Positions 1 to 5,311 are shown, numbered from the stretch's first letter. The stretch is DNA of 5,311 nucleotides from JALSIF01 sp026981635 [NCBI: bacterium] (GCA_026981635.1 JALSIF010000282.1:1-5311); one strand, 5' to 3'. Program-made: numbers and translations. Notes: a model not told the origin generated them from the letters alone.

Positions 1-1
1 T

Positions 2-106
2 GTAATCAGTAATGAAGGGCTAGTTGAAAGGGTGATAATTGGAGCGATGACTGAAGAAGAATTTAAGAGATATGTGCTTCCTCGGGGTCAGGGGCTGAAG
101 CGGTAG
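2..106 (+). CDS. 3' end of a gene, possibly thioredoxin/TlpA-like (partial)
   Basis: The frame is open from the left edge and ends at TAG (104-106), giving 34 C-terminal residues. The segment SNEGLVERVIIGAMTEEEF resembles the last strand and helix of TlpA/ResA-type redoxins, where a 'D-x-G-x-I ... G-x-x-T-x-E-E-L' pattern follows the active-site region. The CxxC motif would lie upstream of the window, so the function is only a suggestion. No minus-strand start codon (ATG, GTG or TTG) lies in 1-87, so the regulator to the right is not followed here by a kinase gene on its own strand. The codons (GTA, ATA, AGA, AAT, TTT) are AT-rich compared with every other gene here. Its last 19 bases overlap the 3' end of the convergent response regulator. 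It could instead be a chance open frame, since 34 codons is short. Confidence 0.5.
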   Translation, partial: VISNEGLVERVIIGAMTEEEFKRYVLPRGQGLKR

Positions 107-786
107 CCAAATCCCCTCACCGTTTGGATGTGGTGGGGGTGGGAGGGGTCGCGCTCAATCTTTTCCCTGAGGGTCCGAAGGGTCACATCCACCGTCTTGG
201 TGTCGGTCTCGGTCCCCGGCCCCCAGACCAGGTCCACGATTCTCTGTCGGCTCAGCACCTGTTCGGGGTGGCTGGCCAGGGCGACCAGCAGGGCGAACTC
301 CTTGGGGCGCAGGTGCACCTCTTTTCCTTCCACAAAGACCCGGTGGGCGCGAAGGTCAATCTTTATCCGCCCCAGGTCCATCACCTGCTCGGTGAGCCGG
401 CTGGGGGCCCGGGCGTGGACCCGGCAGCGGTAGGCAAGCTCCTTCAGGCTGAAGGGCTTTACCACGTAGTCGGTGGCACCCAGCTCAAACCCCCGCAGGC
501 GGTCCTCCTCCTCGCCCAGGGCGGTGAGGATGATTACCGGGGTGGCAAGCTCCATCTCCTCGCGCATGGTGCGAAGCACCTCCAGGCCGCCCTTGCGGGG
601 AAGCATGAGATCCAGCACCACCAGGTCATAGGGGCCCTCCTCCTCAAGCAGTATGAGGGCGTCCCAGCCGTCCTCTGCGGTGTCAACCACGAAGCCCTCC
701 TGCTCCAGAGTCTCCCTCACCATGGCGAGGATGTCGGGGTCATCCTCCACCACCAGGATGTGCCTTCCCGATTTGTAACTTGTCAT
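88..786 (-). CDS. OmpR/PhoB-family response regulator
   Basis: A two-component DNA-binding regulator of 232 residues, the usual length for this family. The receiver domain (about residues 8-124) has the acidic pair E14/D15-D16, phospho-acceptor D59 in LVVLDLMLP, T88 in IILTA and K110 in VVKPF. The C-terminal winged helix (about 138-232) has the LRPKEFALL segment, a recognition helix around TKTVDVTLRTLREKIE and the final hairpin VRGFGYRF. The frame stays open to an ATG at 897. I chose the ATG at 784-786 because the receiver domain begins a few residues later and the 37 upstream residues look like translated leader; no strong Shine-Dalgarno sequence decides it. The gene is divergent from the SLH porin, with 218 bp between them, which suggests but does not show that it regulates that gene. 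No histidine kinase is adjacent inside the window. The call is secure; the target and signal are unknown. Confidence 0.95.
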   Translation of the reverse strand: MTSYKSGRHILVVEDDPDILAMVRETLEQEGFVVDTAEDGWDALILLEEEGPYDLVVLDLMLPRKGGLEVLRTMREEMELATPVIILTALGEEEDRLRGFELGATDYVVKPFSLKELAYRCRVHARAPSRLTEQVMDLGRIKIDLRAHRVFVEGKEVHLRPKEFALLVALASHPEQVLSRQRIVDLVWGPGTETDTKTVDVTLRTLREKIERDPSHPHHIQTVRGFGYRFSP

Positions 787-846
787 GGCTGGATCGATGG
801 TGTCCCCGGGAGCCGGTGATTGAGCATAGCTCACCAGGAAAGTTGG

Positions 847-864
847 TTTTAACTCACCTTTTAA
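847..864. repeat. TTTTAA direct repeat, possible regulator operator
   Basis: TTTTAA occurs at 847-852 and 859-864, a 12-bp period, in an AT-rich patch about 61 bp upstream of the regulator start and about 140 bp upstream of the porin start. PhoB-family proteins bind direct repeats with a period near 11 bp, so the layout is close but not exact. The motif is short and AT-rich, so it may be chance. No binding site for this particular regulator is known to me. Confidence 0.3.
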
Positions 865-918
865 AGTCGGAGGCCACAATGGACTGGCTCTCCCCAAAGG
901 TTACCCGGGAGGCAGGAA

Positions 919-946
919 TTGAGAATGAATATCAGTCTCGTATCTG
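919..946 (+). promoter_or_regulatory. Weak sigma70-like promoter candidate for the porin
   Basis: TTGAGA (919-924) matches the -35 consensus at five of six bases. After a 16-bp spacer, TATCTG (941-946) matches the -10 consensus at only three of six. It lies about 60 bp upstream of the porin start, a reasonable distance for a short leader. The poor -10 makes this tentative; an activator such as the divergent regulator could compensate. Confidence 0.25.
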
Positions 947-1004
947 CTACCATGTTGGGGGGATGGGGGGCACAGGGAAAAATTGACGAACAGGAGGAAG
1001 GAGC

Positions 1005-2552
1005 ATGAAGGTATGGGTAGTTGGGACGCTTGTAGGAGTGGTTCTTCTTGGGCTTTTTCTTGCGCTGCCGACCTCGGCAGGGGTCAACGAACTACAGGAC
1101 CGTCAGCAGGTTCCCTCGTGGGCGGTGGAGGCGGTGGATGTACTCATGGAGGAGGGGCTCATCCACGGCTACCCCGACGGCACCTTCCGCCCCGACCGAC
1201 CCATCTCGCGGGCGGAGATGGCTCTGGTGGTGGCGGGGTTGCTCACCAAGCTTCGCCAGGAGAAGCTTGACCCCGGCACCCGGGCGCTGATCGGGGCACT
1301 TAGGGAAGAGTTTGCCGGTGAGCTGGAGAGCCTGCGCCAGGCCCTGGCCGAGCAGCGAAGCGCCATCTCCGAGGTGCGGGAGGCCGCCTACGAAGCCTCT
1401 GCCCAGGCGGAGGAGAACAGCAGGCTGATTGACCAGCTCAGCAAGGAGTTGGCCAGATTGGCCTGGTCAGGGGACTTCCGCTACCGGGTGGAGCTAAACG
1501 ACGAGCAGCTCAGGGACAGGGATGACCAGCGGCAGAGGATACGCTTGAGGATTGGAACTGGGATAGGCATAAACCCCAACACTCGGGTGAACTTCCGCTT
1601 CACCACAGGCAGGGAGGACCCCCTGTCGGGAAACCAGACCCTGGGCAACTTCAACGCCGGATTTGATTTCCGGCTGGACTACGCCAATCTGCACTGGACC
1701 AGAAACCTCGCTTCAGGTTCAAGGTTGGAAATCTATGCGGGGAGCTTTCCGTCGGGGGTGCTGCACAAAAACACCCAGATCGTCTTTGACAACGAAATGA
1801 CCTTCCAGGGGTTGATGGAAAAGCTAGTATTCCCCGCCGGCCGGGGGGAGTTGGGGCTCAGTTTAGTACAGAACCTGATCCGGGATGTGGGCGATACATT
1901 TGGCGAGGATGGCTGGCTCTATGGGGTGCAGCTGGCCAGTGATGACGTCTTGGCCGAAGGACTGGACCTGTTTGCCGGCTACTACACCCTCACCAAGCCT
2001 GAGCTTATGGAGGGGATCAAGGACGAGTTTTTCCGCTTAGTGGATTTCAACGGTGATGGCTCGGTCACCAGGAAGGACCTGCTGCCGGGGGAGGTCCCCG
2101 GGCTTGGGGACTACACCATCCTCAGCCTGGGAGCAAGCTACACCTTTGGTGACCCAGAGCGGCCGGTAAAGATCTATGGCGACTATGTAAGAAACCTTGA
2201 CGCCAGCTTCCCCGCCGAGGGAGCTACCGGGGCGGCCGCCTTCCTGGAGGACCAGGACGAGTGGGGCTTTGACCTGGGGGTGAAGGTGGGCCGGCTGAAG
2301 AAGCCTGGCGACTGGCAGGCACTGGCCGAGTGGCGCCGGATTGGGGCCTTTGCCACCTTCCCCTGGCTGGGAGACAGCGACTTTAAGGCCACCAACATCC
2401 ACGGCCTGAAGCTCTCCCTGGGCTACCAGTACAGCCCGAACGTCGTCTTCAAATACAGCGGGTTCCTAGGCCAGGTGGACAACCGCTTCGGGGTGCTTGA
2501 GGAGGCGGTCAGACGCAACCGGCACCAGTTTGACGTGATCTTCAAGTTTTAG
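1005..2552 (+). CDS. SLH-domain outer-membrane porin with coiled coil
   Basis: A 515-residue outer-membrane protein. Residues 1-25 form a signal peptide with a likely cut after PTSA. Residues about 35-80 are one SLH domain (WAVEAVDVLMEEGLIHGYPDGTF, then PISRAEMA), the module that binds peptidoglycan-linked polymers. Residues about 93-152 are a charged coiled coil that would span the periplasm. From about 155 onward alternating hydrophobic strands form a barrel resembling the Porin_5 family (GDFRYRVEL, RIRLRIGTG, REDPLSGNQTLGNF), ending in the aromatic beta-signal FDVIFKF. The whole layout matches SLH porins that hold the outer membrane to the wall, such as SlpA of Thermus/Deinococcus, OmpM of Negativicutes and cyanobacterial SLH porins. 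Residues 347-358 resemble an EF-hand calcium loop. The start is supported by AGGAGG at 992-997, seven bases upstream. It stands alone, closed by a terminator. The transported solute cannot be told from sequence. Confidence 0.9.
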   Translation: MKVWVVGTLVGVVLLGLFLALPTSAGVNELQDRQQVPSWAVEAVDVLMEEGLIHGYPDGTFRPDRPISRAEMALVVAGLLTKLRQEKLDPGTRALIGALREEFAGELESLRQALAEQRSAISEVREAAYEASAQAEENSRLIDQLSKELARLAWSGDFRYRVELNDEQLRDRDDQRQRIRLRIGTGIGINPNTRVNFRFTTGREDPLSGNQTLGNFNAGFDFRLDYANLHWTRNLASGSRLEIYAGSFPSGVLHKNTQIVFDNEMTFQGLMEKLVFPAGRGELGLSLVQNLIRDVGDTFGEDGWLYGVQLASDDVLAEGLDLFAGYYTLTKPELMEGIKDEFFRLVDFNGDGSVTRKDLLPGEVPGLGDYTILSLGASYTFGDPERPVKIYGDYVRNLDASFPAEGATGAAAFLEDQDEWGFDLGVKVGRLKKPGDWQALAEWRRIGAFATFPWLGDSDFKATNIHGLKLSLGYQYSPNVVFKYSGFLGQVDNRFGVLEEAVRRNRHQFDVIFKF

Positions 2553-2576
2553 GCTGACCTCTCCCCTGGGAGGAGG

Positions 2577-2633
2577 CAGCCGGGGGCGCCGATTGGGTCG
2601 GGGATGGCCCAGGCGGCGCCCCGCTGTTTTTTT
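2577..2633 (+). terminator. Rho-independent terminator of the SLH porin
   Basis: GGGGCGCC (2583-2590) pairs perfectly with GGCGCCCC (2615-2622). The stem is extended outside by CAGC (2577-2580) with GCTG (2623-2626), leaving a two-base bulge, and a TGGG...CCCA pairing can form in the loop. Seven T follow at once (2627-2633). It begins 24 bases after the porin stop codon. A smaller hairpin from CCTCTCCC with GGGAGGAGG lies just before it. Confidence 0.9.
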
Positions 2634-2760
2634 GGGTGCTAGTCGAGCCGCGCCTCGGAGGGGCTGGGGTGGGCAGTCCATGCTTTTTGCAGTACAGAAG
2701 AAAGAGGGCAGAAAGGTGAGGTTGGATGAATGGGGTTCTTTGCATGGGGCGTCGTAGGGT

Positions 2761-3192
2761 TTACCGGGGTCGCCTGCGCTTCTCCCGGTAGTCCTCGTAC
2801 TCCCTGGCCAGCCATTCCAGGTTGGAAAGATAGAGGGGGTCGCAGCTCTCCCTGAGCTTCTCCGCCAAGGGGGCGACCGCCTTCCACAGGCGGTAGAACT
2901 CGCTGGTTGACTCAAACAGCACCTCGGGGTGGAGGCAGCCGGTCTTAACCAGCGCACCCACCATGTTCCAGAAGCCCAGCACCTGGCGGAACCAGGCGTC
3001 CTGGCGGCTGCCCGGGGGGATCTCCCGACGATACCACTCCACCCCACTCTCCTCCTCACCCAGCTCGGCTAGCTTTCTTGCGATCACCTGGTCTACGAAC
3101 TCGCGCGCCTCCCGCATGTGGGGAGTCTGGCTCAGGTGGTAGAGCTCTAGGAGGACGAGGGCGTCCTGGTGGGTGGGAACCGGATCTGCCAT
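2761..3192 (-). CDS. DUF4760-like soluble helical protein
   Basis: A 143-residue protein with no signal peptide or membrane segment, rich in amphipathic helix, so probably cytoplasmic. The segment FWNMVGALVKTGCLHPEVLFE (about 74-94), followed by FYRLWKAVAPLAEKLRE (99-115) and YLSNLEWLAREYEDYR (121-136), resembles DUF4760. That family has a 'F-x-x-x-G-x-L-V-x-x-G ... W ... P ... L' helical bundle and no known biochemical function. The N-terminal LLELYHLSQTPHMREAREFV also fits. Some DUF4760 members carry an N-terminal membrane helix; this one does not. The ATG start is supported by GGAG on the minus strand (plus-strand CTCC, 3201-3204), eight bases upstream. It is divergent from the lipoprotein, sharing an 83-bp control region, and convergent with the porin. 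The gene is confident, the family moderately so, the role unknown. Confidence 0.75.
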   Translation of the reverse strand: MADPVPTHQDALVLLELYHLSQTPHMREAREFVDQVIARKLAELGEEESGVEWYRREIPPGSRQDAWFRQVLGFWNMVGALVKTGCLHPEVLFESTSEFYRLWKAVAPLAEKLRESCDPLYLSNLEWLAREYEDYREKRRRPR

Positions 3193-3212
3193 CTTGTCTA
3201 CTCCACAGTCAG

Positions 3213-3235
3213 GTTAGACTTGTGCCTAGTCTAAC
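3213..3235. promoter_or_regulatory. Perfect inverted repeat, probable operator
   Basis: GTTAGACT (3213-3220) and AGTCTAAC (3228-3235) are perfect 8-bp inverted arms separated by 7 bases, so the half-site centres lie 15 bp apart. The site sits in the 83-bp gap between two divergent genes, 20 bp from one start and 40 bp from the other, where a dimeric repressor could control both. Each arm contains TAGACT, which matches four of six bases of a -10 box. It could also form an RNA hairpin in a leader transcript. There is no T run, so it is not a terminator. The binding protein is unknown. Confidence 0.55.
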
Positions 3236-3239
3236 AGTG

Positions 3240-3270
3240 CGGGGGGAAAGACCACCCCCCCGGGAGGTGG
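3240..3270 (+). promoter_or_regulatory. Alternative leader hairpins over the lipoprotein RBS
   Basis: CGGGGGG (3240-3246) can pair with CCCCCCG (3256-3262), leaving the Shine-Dalgarno GGAGGT (3263-3268) free. Alternatively, CCACC (3252-3256) can pair with GGTGG (3266-3270), with two more G-C pairs inside past one mismatch, which would bury the Shine-Dalgarno. Both folds use the same C run, so they exclude one another. This resembles a translational switch, but GC-rich DNA makes such pairings by chance, and it matters only if transcription starts before 3240. Confidence 0.35.
3263..3268 (+). promoter_or_regulatory. Shine-Dalgarno that sets the lipoprotein start
   Basis: GGAGGT lies seven bases before the ATG at 3276. 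It decides against the longer open frame from 3078, which would add 66 residues with no signal sequence, overlap the divergent gene and its control region, and leave the lipoprotein signal internal. Confidence 0.85.
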
Positions 3271-3275
3271 ACAGC

Positions 3276-4754
3276 ATGGACGGCAGGCGAAGCACCTGGG
3301 CAAAGGGGCTCTCTCTCCCCCTCATCGGGGTGGCGGCGGCCCTGCTCCTCTCCTGCGGCGGCGGGGGTGGAGGCGGGCCGGCAACCCTTGCCGCCACCTT
3401 TGACCTCGCCATCCGGGGAAGCGGAAGCCTCAGGGGGAGCGCCGAGCTCAGGCTCTTTTCCGATGGCAAGGTGGAGGGGGAGGGGAGCCTAAGCGACGGG
3501 ATAAGCCAGCTTGGCCTTACCTTCAGGGGAGAGAAGCGGGGCGAGGGGCTTAGCGGCACCCTGAGCCTCTCCAGCGGGGCGGAGGGGGAGTTTGCCCTGG
3601 ACCTCTTGAGCGAGCAGGTGCTCTCGGGCTGGTTTCGGGTGGGGGGCGGTCAGGCCCTCACCCTGGGGGCGATGGCCGGCCTTATGAGGCCGGAGCATAC
3701 CACCGCCCAGCAGGGGGAGGTTCAGTTTCCCCTCCGCCTGGTCCACTTTGAGGAGCGCTTTGGGGATAGCCAGCTGGCGGTGGGAATAGGCGAGCTTTCC
3801 AGCTCGGGGGTCTATGAGGTTAGGCTGGTGGTGGCCGACTTTGCCACTCCGGAGCCCGACCTTTCCCTCTACATCCTCAACGGCACCCTGGTGGGAGACC
3901 GCCTAAGCGGGCGGGTCTTCCCCTTTGGGGAGGTCTCCGAGGTGGGCCGCTTCATCGGGATGAGGGGGGAGCAGGGCGACTTCTACGGCCAGACGGTCTT
4001 TGCCGGCGGCCTGGGGGAGGGTTTCTTCGCCATCCCCCTCTCCGACCTTACCCCCCAGTTTCCCGACACCTCGCCGGGTAGCGTGGTGAGGGCGCTGGAT
4101 TCGAGCCTCACCCTCTCAGGCTCCACCGGCGATCTTTCGGGCCAGATGCGGATCTACCTTCGGGCCGACGGGTCGGTCACCGGTGCCGGCTCGGCCCTGG
4201 ACCAGAGTGAGAACCTTCTCTTCCTCACCCTTACCGGCAACACCCAGGGGGAGGGGTTTGCCGGTCCCCTCACGGTGGGAGAGCGGAGCCTCTCCCTCAG
4301 CGCCACACCCCTGGGCGTGGGCTTTGGCCTCAGCGTCCAGGAGCTGGATGTGGAGCTGGTGGGGCTGGCGGTCAGCGCCATCCCCAAGGAGCTGAGGGGT
4401 GAGTTTCACCGCTTCCACCTCCACCTTTCCGGCGAGCGGCGGGGGGCGGGCCTTCTGGACATGCAGTTTACCGAGACCCTTCCCCGTCCCCTGAGCGGCT
4501 ATGCCCTGGTGAGGGACAGTGTGGGGGCAGAGAAGCTGTTTGAGCTTCGCGGCGAGGCAGACTTCTCCGGCAGTGGTCCCGACAGCTCGGGGGTCTACTC
4601 AGGGGACCTATTTACCGCCACCCAGCCGCCCCAGCGGGTGGGGGGGTTCTTTGCCAACCAACAGGGGATACCCACCCGGGCGCCCATTGGGGGGCAGTTT
4701 GCCGAGGAGGGGGAGAGCTCGCTGATCCTCAGCGGCCTTCCCCTCTCCGACTAG
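3276..4754 (+). CDS. Lipoprotein of unknown family with internal duplication
   Basis: A 492-residue exported protein. The N-terminus has basic residues (R4, R5, K10), a hydrophobic stretch (12-25) and a lipobox LLSC with lipidated C27, then seven glycines (28-34) as a flexible linker. With an outer membrane present it is probably anchored there or in the inner membrane. The mature part is rich in beta-strand, Gly and Ser, with no catalytic motif, helix bundle or membrane segment. It contains a duplication: residues about 42-98 (SLRGSAELRLFSDGKVEGEG...RGEGLSGTL) align with about 276-334 (DLSGQMRIYLRADGSVTGAG...QGEGFAGPL). The segments after each copy share weaker 'SGVY' patterns, suggesting two similar halves. 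I do not recognise the family. The last 26 bases overlap the convergent propeller gene, and no terminator is visible. The gene and its lipoprotein nature are secure; function is not assigned. Confidence 0.88.
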   Translation: MDGRRSTWAKGLSLPLIGVAAALLLSCGGGGGGGPATLAATFDLAIRGSGSLRGSAELRLFSDGKVEGEGSLSDGISQLGLTFRGEKRGEGLSGTLSLSSGAEGEFALDLLSEQVLSGWFRVGGGQALTLGAMAGLMRPEHTTAQQGEVQFPLRLVHFEERFGDSQLAVGIGELSSSGVYEVRLVVADFATPEPDLSLYILNGTLVGDRLSGRVFPFGEVSEVGRFIGMRGEQGDFYGQTVFAGGLGEGFFAIPLSDLTPQFPDTSPGSVVRALDSSLTLSGSTGDLSGQMRIYLRADGSVTGAGSALDQSENLLFLTLTGNTQGEGFAGPLTVGERSLSLSATPLGVGFGLSVQELDVELVGLAVSAIPKELRGEFHRFHLHLSGERRGAGLLDMQFTETLPRPLSGYALVRDSVGAEKLFELRGEADFSGSGPDSSGVYSGDLFTATQPPQRVGGFFANQQGIPTRAPIGGQFAEEGESSLILSGLPLSD

Positions 4755-5311
4755 GGCGGGGGCGGTAGATGGAGACCCCGCCGAGGTCGGAGGCGATCCA
4801 CAGCCGCCCCTCACGGTCCAGGGAGATGCCCTCCTGGGCGTAGCCGGGCAGGACCTGCCAGTCAACCACCCGCAGGGTCTTGGGGTCCACCAGGCTGACC
4901 AGGTTCTGCCAGGCGTGGCTCACCCAGATGAGCTGGCTGGCCGGGTCGTAGAAGAGGCCACCCAGGTTAAGCCCAGGCATGGGCAGGGTGGCGTGGACGG
5001 TGAGGGTGCTTCCCTCCGCGGGCAGGGTGGTCTTGATGAGCAGGGGAGGGTCGTCCTGGTTGGCCAGCCAGAGGTAGCCGCCGCCGGGGGCGTCGGGGTC
5101 GGGCTGGAAGGTGATCCCCTCAAGGCCGTTTCCCCCCGGCTCAACCAGGGGCTCTCCCCGGAACCGCTCGGGCAGGCGGTACTCGGCGACCGGCTTCAGG
5201 TCGGCGGCGGAAAGCTCCAGCACCAGATCCTTCCGCTCGTTTACTACGAAGTAGCTCTTCCGCTTGGGGTGGTAGGTGATCCCCTCCAGGTCACCGTCAA
5301 TCTGGCTTGAG
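4729..5311 (-). CDS. SdiA-regulated/YjiK-like beta-propeller protein (partial)
   Basis: The frame is open from the right edge to TGA (4729-4731), giving 193 C-terminal residues; the N-terminus, including any signal peptide, is outside the window. Blade-like repeats recur: GDLEGITY and YFVVNERKDLVLEL (about 6-33), NGLEGITF and YLWLANQDDPPLLIKTTL (61-96), LNLGGLFYDP and LIWVSHAWQNLVSLVDP (114-143), AQEGISLD and LWIASDLGGVSIYRP (158-184). The recurring L-E-G-I motif followed by a display strand is typical of the SdiA-regulated (YjiK) propeller family, which is usually exported and has no settled biochemical role. A related six-bladed esterase-like or NHL-type propeller is the alternative. The GTG at 5221-5223 is an internal valine, not the start, because homologous blade sequence continues upstream of it. 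The short basic tail (RPRPSRRGEGR) is encoded in and beside the overlap with the lipoprotein gene. Confidence 0.8.
   Translation of the reverse strand, partial: SSQIDGDLEGITYHPKRKSYFVVNERKDLVLELSAADLKPVAEYRLPERFRGEPLVEPGGNGLEGITFQPDPDAPGGGYLWLANQDDPPLLIKTTLPAEGSTLTVHATLPMPGLNLGGLFYDPASQLIWVSHAWQNLVSLVDPKTLRVVDWQVLPGYAQEGISLDREGRLWIASDLGGVSIYRPRPSRRGEGR

Larger units (their letters stand above)
787..1004. promoter_or_regulatory. Divergent control region between regulator and SLH porin
   Basis: These 218 bp separate two genes transcribed outward and must hold the porin's promoter, and probably the regulator's. The part at 836-870 is AT-richer than the flanking genes. It contains two TTTTAA motifs 12 bp apart (847-852 and 859-864), two CTCACC hexamers 23 bp apart (830-835 and 853-858), and an imperfect palindrome at 815-835 (GGTGA...TCACC, with GAGC-ATA-GCTC inside). 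Direct repeats near one helical turn are typical binding sites for OmpR/PhoB regulators, so autoregulation is plausible. The porin-proximal end is very G-rich. I see no convincing gene here: the open frames that cross it have no supporting ribosome binding site or domain. Confidence 0.55.

Noticed and set aside
124-819. 231-codon plus-strand frame opposite the response regulator
   Set aside because: High GC content creates long antisense frames; the His/Gly/Leu-rich translation has no domain, while the opposite strand encodes a textbook regulator.
787-897. 37-residue N-terminal extension of the response regulator
   Set aside because: The receiver domain needs no such extension, the residues show no domain, and the DNA there looks like a control region. 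Start choice remains less certain than the gene itself.
780-986. 68-codon open frame on the plus strand in the divergent region
   Set aside because: It starts at the regulator's own start, has no ribosome binding site or recognisable domain, and would occupy the whole control region.
2680-2757. 25-codon plus-strand frame after the porin terminator
   Set aside because: No ribosome binding site at proper spacing, no homology I recognise, and no promoter; it is within chance expectation.
2466-3059. 197-codon minus-strand frame across the porin end and the DUF4760-like gene
   Set aside because: It is an Arg/Ser/Pro-rich shadow of the real frame (2761-3192) and runs through the terminator.
3078-3275. 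66-residue N-terminal extension of the lipoprotein
   Set aside because: It would lie over the DUF4760-like gene and the inverted repeat, and would bury the lipoprotein signal. The ATG at 3276 has a strong Shine-Dalgarno seven bases upstream.
4915-5310. 131-codon plus-strand frame opposite the propeller gene
   Set aside because: It is an antisense shadow; the minus strand carries repeated propeller blades.

Overview
This is a GC-rich bacterial window, tightly packed with coding sequence on both strands. The best organism clue is the central protein. It has a signal peptide, one S-layer homology (SLH) domain, a coiled coil and an outer-membrane porin barrel ending in Phe. That architecture belongs to diderm phyla that tie the outer membrane to the cell wall through SLH domains, such as Deinococcota, Synergistota, Negativicutes and Cyanobacteria, and possibly thermophilic candidate phyla such as Bipolaricaulota. 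A lipoprotein and a probable beta-propeller also fit a diderm envelope. The phylum cannot be fixed from this sequence.

Layout, left to right. Positions 2-106 (+) hold the last 34 codons of an AT-richer gene, perhaps thioredoxin/TlpA-like. Its 3' end overlaps the 3' end of an OmpR/PhoB-type response regulator (88-786, -). A 218-bp divergent control region (787-1004) carries short repeats and a G-rich leader. The SLH porin follows (1005-2552, +) and ends at a strong Rho-independent terminator (2577-2633). A DUF4760-like soluble protein (2761-3192, -) is divergent from a lipoprotein of unknown family with an internal duplication (3276-4754, +). The 83 bp between them hold a perfect inverted repeat and two mutually exclusive GC-rich hairpins next to the lipoprotein ribosome binding site. 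The lipoprotein's 3' end overlaps the 3' end of a partial SdiA-regulated/YjiK-like beta-propeller gene (4729-5311, -), which runs off the right edge.

How the genes may work together is inference. The regulator is transcribed divergently from the porin and may control it and itself through the shared region; its histidine kinase is not in the window. The porin, lipoprotein and propeller are probably all envelope proteins. I see no tRNA, rRNA, CRISPR array, insertion sequence or recognisable defence system. The least explained parts are the duplicated lipoprotein and the control region in front of it.
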